Below, piece after piece: positions 36,701 through 48,264 of a stretch of 64,000 nucleotides of DNA (position 1 is its first letter; each line of letters opens with the position of its first letter). The notes under the pieces are model-generated. The model worked only from the letters and a program-made list of their open reading frames with translations. It was not told the DNA's origin and ran no database searches. This DNA comes from Crotophaga sulcirostris. Its lineage: Eukaryota; Chordata; Aves; Cuculiformes; Crotophagidae. Position numbers and translations under genes: made by a program. The stretch covers positions 2,008,878-2,072,877 of the forward strand of contig VYZB01000036.1 in the NCBI GenBank assembly GCA_013397455.1, given 5' to 3'.

Positions 36701-39700
36701 TAAATGGCAAGTACAATATCTTTATTAGAGTACCCCTTGAGGGAGGACACTTTCTTGCGTTTCAAAAATATTATGATTTTATGCAGCATCTCAGTGCATT
36801 ATTTATTCCACTTTAGTCTCTTATTAGTGCCTTTGGGGAACAAGGGGCTTTTTCCCTAAAACTCACTAACTGTAAGCTCTCAGTATCAATCTCTTCTATT
36901 TTTCACAGCTGTCTCACATCTCAGTGCTACCAGGGGATTTCCATCTATTTTTTGCCTATGCAAAACCATAATTCCCCTCTCTGCTGGTCTACTAACAAGA
37001 ATGCTGAATGGTTGGGAGAATATTTTCTTGTCAACTCCTTTGCTGATCAGCGGGGGAGATGCCGTGTTTCTTACAGGAAAGGAGATACAAAAGCTGATGA
37101 ATCCTCTCTAAAGAGAATCTAATTTAGCGCCTGAAAGTTGCTTGACCAGATATTATTGGCTTGATGGATGACAGTCCCTCTGGAGCATATACAGATAAGC
37201 TGCCTTCATTATTTATGGGCATTCATTAAAGTAAGCAGCAAAAACCTTATTGATCTTCCAGATCCACCTCTGTGGAATTAGAGTCTATTGTACTTGGTGA
37301 ATGTCCAGAAACATTTAGATGTTTTTTGTGAGGATATAATATGAAAATAGGGTAACATTATATGTTGTAATATTCTTACCTAGGTTAACAACATTTTTCA
37401 AAATATGCTTTTTCCATTGAAGTATGAATTTTTAATTTTATGGACAATGAGGAAAAAATAGCTATCCATGGATATAAGCTAGTCAAGAGTAAACATTTCA
37501 CTTAATTTTATGCCTACAATCCTCACTATATCACATTGGGACATTAAATTAGATTAAACTATGTTGGAGAGTTGTGAATTGCTTTGTCCAGGTTAGAGCT
37601 ACCCTTGCCAATTTATGGTGCCACCAAAGCTTATGTTTGCTAACTCCAGGCACGTAATTTGCGGAGCAGTCCATCCATGAGAGTTTGGGGTTGGAACACA
37701 AGCAAAAAGCATTCTGTCAGCTGCCTTTGTGTCGGTGTACAGTTTGCCAGGGAAAAATGGGAAATCTTTTGCCTGCAAGCGATATGTGCCTCACTTACTT
37801 GGAGTGATGTGTAATAGCTAGATTTGTAGATGCCAACTAGCGCTTTGGAAGGACCACTTACAGTAAAATATATGGTGTTGGGTGGGAGACTGTCAGAAGA
37901 CTGGAACAAATTTTGGAGAATGCCAAGCCACATGTCTCCCATCCTGTTTCCTTCCTCTGAATTTCTTAGCTAGATCCCTCATGTTTTGTGGAAGCTGGAA
38001 ATAAAAAAATAAAAAATAAACTAGTCAGTATACAATACTCCAAATAGGTAATTTTGTTCCATTTGCATCTAAAGTAGATATAGCGTAGCAAGTCTGAATG
38101 GTACAGAAAGGATATAGGAAATGTAGGCACTAACATAATTAAGCAGGTTAAGTTTAAGTCCTTTTTGGCTTAAAGTATTTTTCCATATGTGTTTTTCATT
38201 CCCATGAGTACTATTTTTTTTTTTCAGTTGATACCCATATGCTCGTCGTCATTGTACTATCCAAGAACCTCTTTTTCTGGATTTTCCTTCACCTCTCTTC
38301 TGCTTGTTTTCTATCCTTATACTCTTTTCTTTCAAATCTCATACCCTGCCGAATACCATGTTGTTATTAACAGCCACACAGTCCTCATTCCTTTCAGAGA
38401 GGTGATGTCGCAATGCTCCAGAAAGAGATGCTTTTATTTTCTGTCGCAGGAAAAATACTACTCCTACAGATGCAAGTTGATTCAAGAGGAAGAATGTGGA
38501 GGTACTGGGTCAAAATGGCAGTACCAGCCCTGCTTGTTGGTGCCTCTTCAAATGTGAGATGAAGCAGGTAGCAACTTGGTGCCCTCAAGTCATCCAAGAG
38601 AAGCCTTACATCATGTTAATCGATCGCCTGTTTCATTTGGCAGCCACGTTTTGCTGGAGTATGCCCGTACTTTCTCAGTCAACACAACATTATTAATCAC
38701 TAATGTTGAAATGGGTACTCCAAGCCAAGTTAAGTACCTTTAGTGCTTAATACCGAACATTGTAAGAGATGCCTTACCAGCAAAAACGTGCTGATCTTTT
38801 CCTCATATAAGGCAATGCCGCTGTCCTGAATTGTGCTGAATGTGCTACTCCTTAAATGATGCTGTAGATCATTAAATGGTCAGATGCAGTAGGGTGTCCA
38901 GGACCCTGGTCAGCTGTGGGTAAGGCAGAGATCAGGACACTCTTTGGTATCTGGTATGAAGGACATCATGGGGCAGGAAGGAAAGGAGGGCCATTCGTGC
39001 AGAAATAAAGCACACACTGGCTGATTTTCAACTCGGATCGCTAGGCATCTCCACAACAGATATGATACATGGATATGTGGTAACTAGATACTGTACCATA
39101 TGTCAAGTTTATTTGCAGTTTTATACGGTGCTTTCACTTGTCAGAAGGCTTTGAAATCTCTGTCTTTGGAGCACCCTTTGGGAAGGTGGCCTTTGCACTA
39201 TTCTGTCTGTTCGTCTCCTCATTTTTTCATTAACAGGAGTTCCTCCCCATTTTTACGTATACCACTGGAAAGGTGCACAAACAGCTGTGTTTTCCTCATC
39301 CTGCTTGGTGTGCTTGTGCCATGCTGTTGTGGCTTTCCCCGCTTTGCTGGGTGAATGGACAAGAATTACAGCTCCAGGAGCAATTCTGTCATCTCTTAGG
39401 CTTACAGACAGCAGGCAAACACCTTATCGGTATTTTCCCACTCCTTTAGCAACAGAATTCCACCCCCCACGCTGCTCCCCTACCCTACCATAACCAGTTC
39501 TAGCACTGGTTTCTCAAAGGGTGTGGTGGATGGGAACCTCTGGTAGAAGGAACCACACTGACCATCTAATCATAATTACACAGTACGAGAGAACATCAGA
39601 TACATTTCACCTGTAGACTGAGAAGCAAAATACATGGTGATATTTAACATAAACTGTCTCATTTCGGTCAATTGAACAATCTCTTTTTAGATAAGCATTA

Positions 39701-41646
39701 TGTTTTCATGACTTTAAGATGCATGAAACGTTACAGTCCTTCATCTTAAATGGTTTTGCCTTCCTCCCAGTCTTCTCTTCTTTGTAGGTATTAGCTTGTC
39801 TGTGTGAAAACTAAGACTTTCTCGGCGGAAAGGTGATGCATTGAAGTTCTTTAGCTAGAAGTGTATGTTCTACTTGTCAGCTCCATTATGATGTTTAAAT
39901 GGGTTTTTGATTAGATTTCAAATGACATTAATCATTCAGTGACTCCAGAATACAAACTCATCTGTATTTTTGTTGAGAGCTTGTGTGGCTACTGAAAACT
40001 AGTTTCCCAGACAAGCTTTAGGAAGAAAAGCACAGGGTCTGCATCTCATATGGGGCTCATTTTGCTCAAGAACAAAAAAGTTAGTTTTGTTTTTTTAAAA
40101 AGGTAGTGAATCAAGTATGTCTCCTGATAAGTGATTCTCTTATATGTGTGTTAGATCTTATATGTCTTGTATCTTGACATTTGGTATATTCTTCTTGTGT
40201 GGCTTTTTAGAGGCTTGTTGTGGGTTTTTTTCCTTCTCTCTAATGGGAGCAGTAAATCTGTTTCTACAAATCCACAGTTAAACAGCTTTCATGCCAGAGC
40301 ACCATGGAGAATAAAGATTATGGAGTAAAGAGCTACCCTCTAATCAGAGCAGCTATGCAATACGTGGGTGGGGGATCCATGTCTCCTCCAAAATGCAAGG
40401 AGAGGCTGCAATCCGATGGGAAATCTCAGCCACCCATGAAATTGCAAAACCTCTGGCTGCACCCTGTGTTTCCTTGTTCCAGCTCTTGAATCAACTTGTG
40501 ACCTTGCCTTTGCAGAGCTGCTACTTGTTGCCATGCCTTGCTATGCCTACACCCTGCAAAGTCCCTCTGGGGCAGGGGCTTAGTCTTGTCCTTCTCACTG
40601 GATGGCACCAGGTTGTTGAGGGTAGTCACTTTTGGTCACATTTTTGGTAACAGACTACCTTCTCATTCAACTGTCTGGTCACATCTAATTTAGCACGACG
40701 TTTTTATTTGGAAAAAGAAGGATGAAGCTGAAGGATGCTTTCTATCACAGTGGTTTTAGGTCCCTAGATGTCTCACCCTGGCAAGTTTTTATTTGTTTGT
40801 TTCTTAATTTGTAAATTGTATTTGGTAATGGTCTAACGTAATCTGCAAGAGTTTTGTTTGTGTTATGCATGATAGGTAGAAAAGGAGGCTTATTTCAGAA
40901 GTAGAACCTCATTGCTGTATATCTAATTAAGGTTAAAACATTTCTGCTCACAGAATAACTCTGTGGATTTGATTTATTCCCTTTCAATCATACTGAGAGA
41001 CTTTGATCCGTGATGGAATCGATGTACATTTGAACAGTACTAGTTTGTCTCAGTCTGTCAACCAGGTTTTTGGTAACTTTCGCACTTTCTAAGTAAAGGT
41101 TTTAATTTTTACTCCTGCTAGGCAATAAAACTTTGCAGAGCATTGTGAGGTAATTGCATGGATGGGTTGATTTGGAGTTAGATAATTTCATGGTTTGTTC
41201 ACTTGGTTAGAGAGTAGGAGGGGTGAGGATGAGAAAAAGGAGCTTTAAAATGTGAGAGAAGGTGCTTCTCAAATTTCTTGCCTCATAGTGGCAAAGCACT
41301 GGTGTTTGAATGGGGATGCATAATTTGGACTTGCATAATTCGACTGCAATGGCTTTGTAGACTCTTCTATTTTGGGAGATAGCTGTGTTTAATAGGTCTT
41401 TTCTGACAGTTTTCCTGACTTCTTGATGCAGCTTCATGTGGAAGTTCCTTGTTTTCATTCTGGGCTTCCCCCGCCCCTAAAAATACTGTGTCAGGTAATA
41501 ACCACAAAAAAGCTTCTTTTGAAAACCCTCCCACTTGAACTGTTAAGAGCTTGAATAATACTGTTCATCACTTGCACAAAATGCAAGATGGAAATGACAT
41601 TTTTTTTATCCAAGGATTCTTACAGGGGTTTATTTTTGAAACAGTT

Positions 41647-41659
41647 TGCGGTCACCGCA
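41647..41659. promoter_or_regulatory. Palindromic pair of RUNX-like sites
   Basis: TGCGGT and ACCGCA face each other around a single central C. The left half plus the centre, TGCGGTC, matches the RUNX consensus TGYGGTY. The right half matches the core but has G at the last position. The palindrome carries two CpG and lies about 190 bases upstream of the CpG cluster at 41848-42117. Motif matches this short occur by chance, so regulatory use is an inference. Confidence 0.35.
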
Positions 41660-41847
41660 GATGTTAAAAAATAAATCTTCCACTCCTTTCAGCTTGGGCA
41701 GTAAAGGTTCAAATTTTACTTGGTCAGAAACTTGATTGTTTTGATTCATTTCAGGGATGAAACCTCGTGCTGGGAAGGCTCATCATTTTCTGTTTAAAAA
41801 AATCTCAGGTTAGCAAAAGGCCTTCCAGGCAAAGCTCAGAAGTGTTG

Positions 41848-42117
41848 CGATGTAGTTGCCTGTCAGGACGGAGGGGGATAACTGCGACTTCAACCAGCTA
41901 CGCAGTATTGCTCCGACAAAGGTTTGGAGATCTTTAAGGACTCTGTTGACTTGAAAAGAGCATCTGGGCTTGTCAGGGCTGACGTCTTGGCATGGCAGGC
42001 TGGGGCGGTGAGTTTGTGCAGGCATTATTCACGCCACTAAGCACTTAGACTCGCGTGAGCAGGCTCGCCCCAAGGAGTGAGAGCAACAGACATCGGAGCG
42101 GAGCAAGGACAGCCGCG
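41848..42117. promoter_or_regulatory. Small CpG-island-like cluster, candidate promoter
   Basis: By hand count, 41841-42120 contains 15 CpG, 155 of 280 bases are G or C (about 55%), and observed/expected CpG is about 0.72. This meets the classical thresholds (over 200 bp, over 50% GC, ratio over 0.6), whereas the rest of the window is strongly CpG-depleted. A splice donor of consensus quality, CG|GTGAGT, lies inside it on the + strand (GT at 42008). In vertebrates this arrangement fits a promoter with a noncoding first exon, or an active regulatory element. No coding exon or TATA box can be tied to it, and a recent loss of methylation or a GC-rich chance patch remain alternatives. Confidence 0.5.
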
Positions 42118-45100
42118 GCAGTGCAGGAAGCCTGAAGCTGCAGGAACTGAGCATATGCGATGCTTTTTCTACAGCCAATGCTTTTAGAGCTCTGAAATAG
42201 AAACCTAAAGATGAGTTTAGGTAGGCTGGATATGCCCATGTGTGTTGCATGTGGGATGTCTGAATGGCAGACCAGTGCCAGTGCCGTGTTTTGCCTATTT
42301 TACAATTCATCACAGATTTTTGGAGCTCTTTGATCGATGGTGATAGTGGGAAGGAATTGGTCCTTCTGTCATGACAATTTAATTTTTTTTTAACAGTTCT
42401 CTCTATCCATATGTAGTATTATGGAGGAAACCCTTCCCCCAGCCTCCTTCCCTCTGCTTCCCTGCCACCCAAACTATATTTTAAAACAATATAGGGACTT
42501 TTGTGTTTGTCTGAATGTCTGCAATAATGATAATTTCCTCTGAGCAGAGAAGAAAAGGTTTGAATCTGCCAGTTTTCCAAACACCCTGAACAAACTCATT
42601 TGTCAGACTGAGAAAATGTCAAGTACCCCTTTGGATGAGCAAAAAGTCAACAAGTTAATTCTTTAAGTAAGGCAGGTTTGGGTATTTTTTTTTCTTCATA
42701 AAAGAACTATGCTGCCTACATTTATCCTCCAGCCATGGGCTGAATTCCTTTGTAATGAAGTGAAACTGTTCAGATCCTGTTTTACCTGTTCTTCAACTTC
42801 CTATTTCACTTTTCTTTTGCTCGTAATCTTTTTTTTGTGTGTGTTTTTCTCTTGTTCAGAACATGATAGTCACATAAGCAAATAAATCCCCTTAGCTAAA
42901 GAAACAGTACACGTGGTTTGTAGTTGTTGCTTTTAGCACAAATTTACTGTCCTGAACTTCTGCTGGTGGTTGTTTCTGCTCTAATAGTCCACCCAGTTCA
43001 AGCTGTGCTTAGACTTAAAGCTACCTACAAAATGTTGTTGTTAAACATTGTATTGCCAAAATAGTTGAAATCAACTGGAAAACTGTGACTCTCCAGGATA
43101 TTCATATCAGAGTTCTTGTCATCTGCGTCACTTGTTTATGGTTGGGTTTTTTTTGGTCTTTCAGACTCCCTGGCTGGAGGGCATCAAGTCACAAAGAGGC
43201 ACATCTTAGAATGGGCTTTTTGGAGATTGTGTCCATGTGTTTGTCCATCCGCGTGTGTGTGTGCCTGTGTTTCAGGTTTCCAGCACTAGGATGCTATAAT
43301 TGCTGTAGTATTCATTGCTATATAATAACTAGTATTTCTTTGTGCTTGCTGCAGTATTTCTCTAATGCAGTCGTTTAGCACTCATCTTTCCAAACTCTGT
43401 AAAATGATGCCACCTCCTCCCCTGCATGGCAACACAAGCTGTCAGGACCAGTTTTCTACGCTGGCATAACAAAACCATGTAGCCCATACTGGGATACAGA
43501 GTAGAAGGAAGAGAAACACAATATTGGGAAAAAAGGGAGTTTCAAAGCCCTGGGTGCTGCTGAGTGTAGGAGTACAAGTCATTTTCATTTATTATCCATG
43601 TTGCTTGAGATGTAGTTTTACTTCAAGCCTTGTTGATAAGAAATCTTGAACATGTGCACTTTTAAGTTAGTTAGGAAGTTTGTAATCCTCCCAAATAGCC
43701 AGCAGCCAAGAGTATCTCTTGCCTGACTGAACTGATCCTTTAGCAATAGATTTCGCAGAGCTGACCTTAGAAGTGGGTCTCCCAAACGATGTCAATGTCA
43801 TCTGCCTGCAGACAGGAATAACAGCAGGCAGTCTTCCTGGGCTGGCTACAGGGCACCTATGATATATTGGTTGGAACAGCCAAGTCATCCATAAATGACT
43901 TCTGAGCTGCTCAAAACATGTGTAATACGTAGGGGAGCATGGGCAGAAGTGACTTGCCTGGTGCTTTCACGCCCCTGCTCCCTGCTGTTTGGGTTGCAGT
44001 GACATGAAAAGGACTTTTCTCCCCAAGATTCTTGGGAGCACCCAGAACCCTTGCCCTGCCCCCTTTGCCATCAACACTTCCAGCAAAGGGAGGGAGTGTG
44101 GATGTCCCAGCCACAGTGCCTGACCTGCTAAGAGGAGACCTTTTATAGCTCCTAACACCGTGACCTCTCCAAAAGCAATTGGTATGGTTCTCCTGTTTGC
44201 TTGGCCCGCGTGGTCTAAGAGCGCTTTTGTTTACTCATTCTTCACTGTGCAGTGGGATCAGCCTTTTCAAGTAAATTGAAATCATAAGGAGTGAAAATAA
44301 GTCTTTGCTGAGTGAGCTCTGTGGTCTGCCCAGCATGTGTGCCAGGGAGCAAGCGTGCCTGGGAGCGAGTGTGCCCTTTAAGAAATACATGAAATATCCC
44401 CATGCTCTTGACAGTGCCAAACGCTTCCATGGCCATCTCTTGTTTTCCCTCCAGATCATCCTTCCAAATAAATAGCTTGCTTGACACAAAAAAGGATGAA
44501 TTTAGCTCAAAGCCTGACTTGGAGTCAAAGTATATGTACCCTTCCGTATCTGGCACCAGTGGGGAATGTCAGTTGCTGCTTGACTGACTCCCAAAACCCT
44601 ACAGCCTGGAGAGTGGCAGCACCACTGTCCGTGCCCCAGTGCAGACTCCGGGCTGTCATTCCCAGACCTGTACTTTCTCCTTCATCCACTTTACCCACAT
44701 AGTCACTCCCCTGGCTCATTGCCAGCCTGGATCACGTAGGGCTAGTGAAGTAATAGGTAAGGAATGTTATGTGCACTTGAGTTTCTCCTCCTGGCAGGCT
44801 CTCCTTGCCATTTGCCACTTGCCTACCAATTATCCAACACAGCTATACCTGCCTGTTTTTTAAGCTCTGACTGTCACCACATGGACTCTCCTACATTTTA
44901 TGACCTGCTGCAGACTGAGTCAGCTGAGGGATCCTGGCCAGCAGCAGAATATTGCTCAAGCTTGTGCTACGGCTGCTGTTACCACAGCGCATAGGAGCCC
45001 CATAGATGGGCTCAGGACCTCGTGGGAAACCACAGGTCTCTCCTAGAAAAGTCAGGCTTCCTCTAGCATTTTTACAAACTCTCCATTATGCAAAAAAAGA

Positions 45101-46505
45101 AGTAGGTTGATGTGGTACAACTGAGCCAATAGACACATCTGAGACAAGAAAGGCAAATTCAGCCTGTAACTCAGCAAAGCAGTGGTTTTCACTTAGCATC
45201 TTGATTGGCATTACTGTAGTAGTGTATTTACATCATATGACAGTGGGAATTTTAGTATGCTTGCCTTCAGACAGAGGGTCTTATTTGCTAATTATCTTTC
45301 TCCATGGTTTTGGCCTGAAATAAATACAAAGAGTTTTTGGAAGGAGAGATTGGCTGCTACAGGTGGGTCCATGTGCTTATTACACTGTCTGGAAGGGAGC
45401 ACATTTGGATATTATTTTGAAATTCAAAGCTAGTGGGTGGGAGGAGGAGAAGAATTTGTTTCTTTCTCCCTGCTCCCTTCCTTTCCTCTTTCCTAACATC
45501 TGTCTACACCCTGGATTTCCAGCTTGTTTGGTTTTGAGTGTTCCTGCTATTCTGCTTATTTTTTTAGTTTGCTTCTGTTTCATTTTAGTAATAGGTTTCT
45601 TTCCCCCAAACGTTTTTTTCCTTCTGCATCACCTAACAAAACCAATTGTGGTATGATCTGTGCAGGGCTCCCAGATTTCTGCTACAGTACAGCATCATCC
45701 CTATGCTCTTTCACCACAAAGGGCAGGAAAAACATAGTGAACTAAACCAAAGGGAGGCTTGTAGCTTAGAGACTGGAGTCTGAATTTGCAAACTAATGAC
45801 TAATTTCCCTAAGTACTTGCCTACTCCTAATTATGTCTAGATGAGATTCTTGAATCGCTTGGGGCAGGCATATGTTCTTTAAGTGCCTTGCACATCTACA
45901 TCATCAGAGAGTAATCCTGAATTATGTGTAGCTACTCAGATGTATCTACCCAGGATTAAATTCGGCTTCTGTGTTCTTGCTTTGCCGAGGACACAACAGC
46001 TTGAAGATCATAGTCAACCTGGAATACTCCAGATTTTCCTAGTAAAATTAGCATGTACTTTATTCCACTTGCCCTTGTGGAAAAGGTTTAAGGTCTCTGG
46101 GACTCTTGGCTCTGCACTGTCTGAGACAATATGTATTTAACGCCAGCTAAATGCTGCACGTATCTCATTGGGGCCCTGTTAAAGTATTGAGGAGTGAATG
46201 ATTGTGGTGCTTTAAAGAAAGTCGGCATCAATCCCTCTGATGGCGAGTTTTTGCTGAGCCTATTCCCGTCTTCTTTAATTGTTACTGTGTCTGTACTGTA
46301 AGAGGCAGTCCCTCCTGGGCGCTCTCATACCCTGAGTGAGCACATTTCTCCACCCAAAACTTGTTGTGACACATCTGGTTTATATTGAGACTGCTGGGTT
46401 TCTACTAAGCCCTGCAGCACAGAGGAGTCTTTGAGACATTTATTCTGCATTCCAGCTCAGAGCTATTTTAGAGGGGGAAAAGAAAGCAATGCTGTGTCTT
46501 TCATT
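42118..46505. other. Noncoding DNA after the CpG cluster
   Basis: No exon is recognised. GC rises modestly at about 43900-44150 and 44560-44740, where several overlapping short frames appear on both strands, as expected from composition alone. A 16-bp tandem duplication lies at 44339-44375, and a short GT run at 43253-43263. Confidence 0.6.
44339..44375. repeat. 16-bp tandem repeat, 2.3 copies
   Basis: The unit beginning 'gtgccagggagc' (44339) is followed by a second copy with three substitutions (44355) and the first five bases of a third. It is a minor tandem duplication. Confidence 0.88.
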
Positions 46506-46540
46506 AAAAAAAAAAAAAAAGAAAAAAAGAAAGACAGAAA
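46506..46540. repeat. A-rich tract beginning with A15
   Basis: Fifteen A followed by an A/G-rich stretch. No LINE or SINE sequence is recognised upstream, so it is not called as a retroposon tail. Confidence 0.85.
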
Positions 46541-48225
46541 AAACACTACCTTTTGGAATGCAGCTTTTCTTTTGTAGTAACCCACATGGAGGTGAAGGCT
46601 GTAAAGACAACAGAGCCAGAGCTCAGCCTTCAGGATGGAGTAACTGTGTTGCTGTGGTCAGCATGGTATCTTAGTATTTCTCCTACATCTTCCAAGGTAG
46701 TTTGTTTGCCAGTTAAAGCTCCCTGCTGTATTTTCTGGCTTTGGTTTTGTTCTGGGTTTTTTGTTTGCTGCAAGGCGTGCCTTTGGCTGTGGTGGACTGT
46801 CTATCATAGAGTATAGATTTCCTATAGTATCACTGGAGTATACAGTTCATATGTAACTCCTGAGGAGAGACCTAATGCATCTTTGTCACTCACAAGGGCA
46901 TTCTTACTTTGCAAAATAATTTTCTGGAGTTAATGAGAGGTGATGTGGCCACTGGCACCACTGTTGGCTCTCCTAATGAAAAATGGATGTTTTAAGTGGT
47001 GAGACAAATTCTAGCTAGTGTTTCCTTTCACTTTCATTTGCATATTTTTTCTTCAGTCTTATAAATCACTTAAGTACTATTGAAGATTTAAGATATTTAT
47101 CCTTCTGTTAGAGAAACAAACAAAAAGTACCTACTAAGGCAGTTCCAGTGAGGACTGATACTATTATAGCATGTTTTGTTCTTAATTATTTTGTTGCAGG
47201 CTGCAAACACTAAAATAGTTCCTGTTGAAATTTGTTGCTAAGTTAATGTTCTCTTTAATATTTAGAAGTGCAATTCTTGGTAGCTTCTGACTTAACTAGG
47301 GCTAATTATCCTTACCAAACACTTTTTTTCAGTCCTTTCTGTCCTGCATTTAGATGATATGTCAGCAAAAAAAAACAACCCTAGTAATAGCATTTGAATT
47401 AAGTTTGCTTGAGGGGAGTAGAATGAGAAAGCGAAATTTTCATTTAATTTCATAGGGTTTTTTTCAAGATTCATATTATGTGCAAAGTAATAAAATCACT
47501 AGCTTTTAATTAAATTTAAAAAATAGTTTGCCTTAATTGTAACTACATAATTTTAAAGTAACTATATGCATTAAGCTTCCCTTTTAATTACAAATCAATC
47601 CAGAATGCTTCCTGTAACATGACAACATGACGAATGCTGACACAATTTTCTTCCATAAACATCTACAGCTGATGCAAATGGACTATTTCTTGATTTCTGT
47701 TGTGTGCACTTTAGTTATGTTTAATTCATTGTATTCTTTGATTCCTGCTGTCTCTTAGCCCCATCGGACTCATTTGCACAATATTTCAAAATAAGTTTGA
47801 TAGTCTCTCTCAAATGTAGGCAGCAGCCTCTGCGAGGCGTGGTGATGTTCCAACTAGGAAAACCTTTCATAGGTAGCGAGCTAAGCACCAAAGTAAAATG
47901 CTCACGTTAGGCCTTCTTAATTGTAGCTTTCTTCTAATTCATCAATGTCTTTTCTTAATTGATATTAAATAGAGATACATATTCTCCTCACTTGTCCTTC
48001 AGACTCTTTGTTCTTCACTGTTTAGCTGAATCGGTCCTACATAAGGTCCAGATGAAACATCTCATGCCACATTTGCCTTGTGCTTACTTAGACTTGCAAT
48101 CATTTTTTCATATGGATATACATAAGAGCAAGCTCGTGAATGCAGAAAAAGGTAATCTTGCAAATTCTTTTTGTCAGATACTCTGTTCTTTCTGTCTCAT
48201 AGTGTGTAGTTGTCCTTTTGGTGTG

Positions 48226-48264
48226 GTCTGGTGGATGGGCCTGGTGCAGTCTGGTGGATGGGCC
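48226..48264. repeat. Direct duplication, period 23
   Basis: The 16-mer 'gtctggtggatgggcc' occurs exactly at 48226 and 48249. It lies in a GC-richer patch that keeps an open frame on the + strand, but no protein is recognised. Confidence 0.9.

Larger units (their letters stand above)
23761..41640. other. Long AT-rich noncoding stretch
   Basis: Nearly 18 kb with no recognisable exon, RNA gene or CR1 copy. Open frames are mostly under 120 codons. The longest, about 158 codons on - at 35305-35781, has no domain and a low-information, intron-like composition. Contents that can be supported are the microsatellites listed separately and a GC-richer patch at about 34120-34420 with overlapping frames in several phases, which indicates composition rather than coding. 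Confidence 0.65.
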
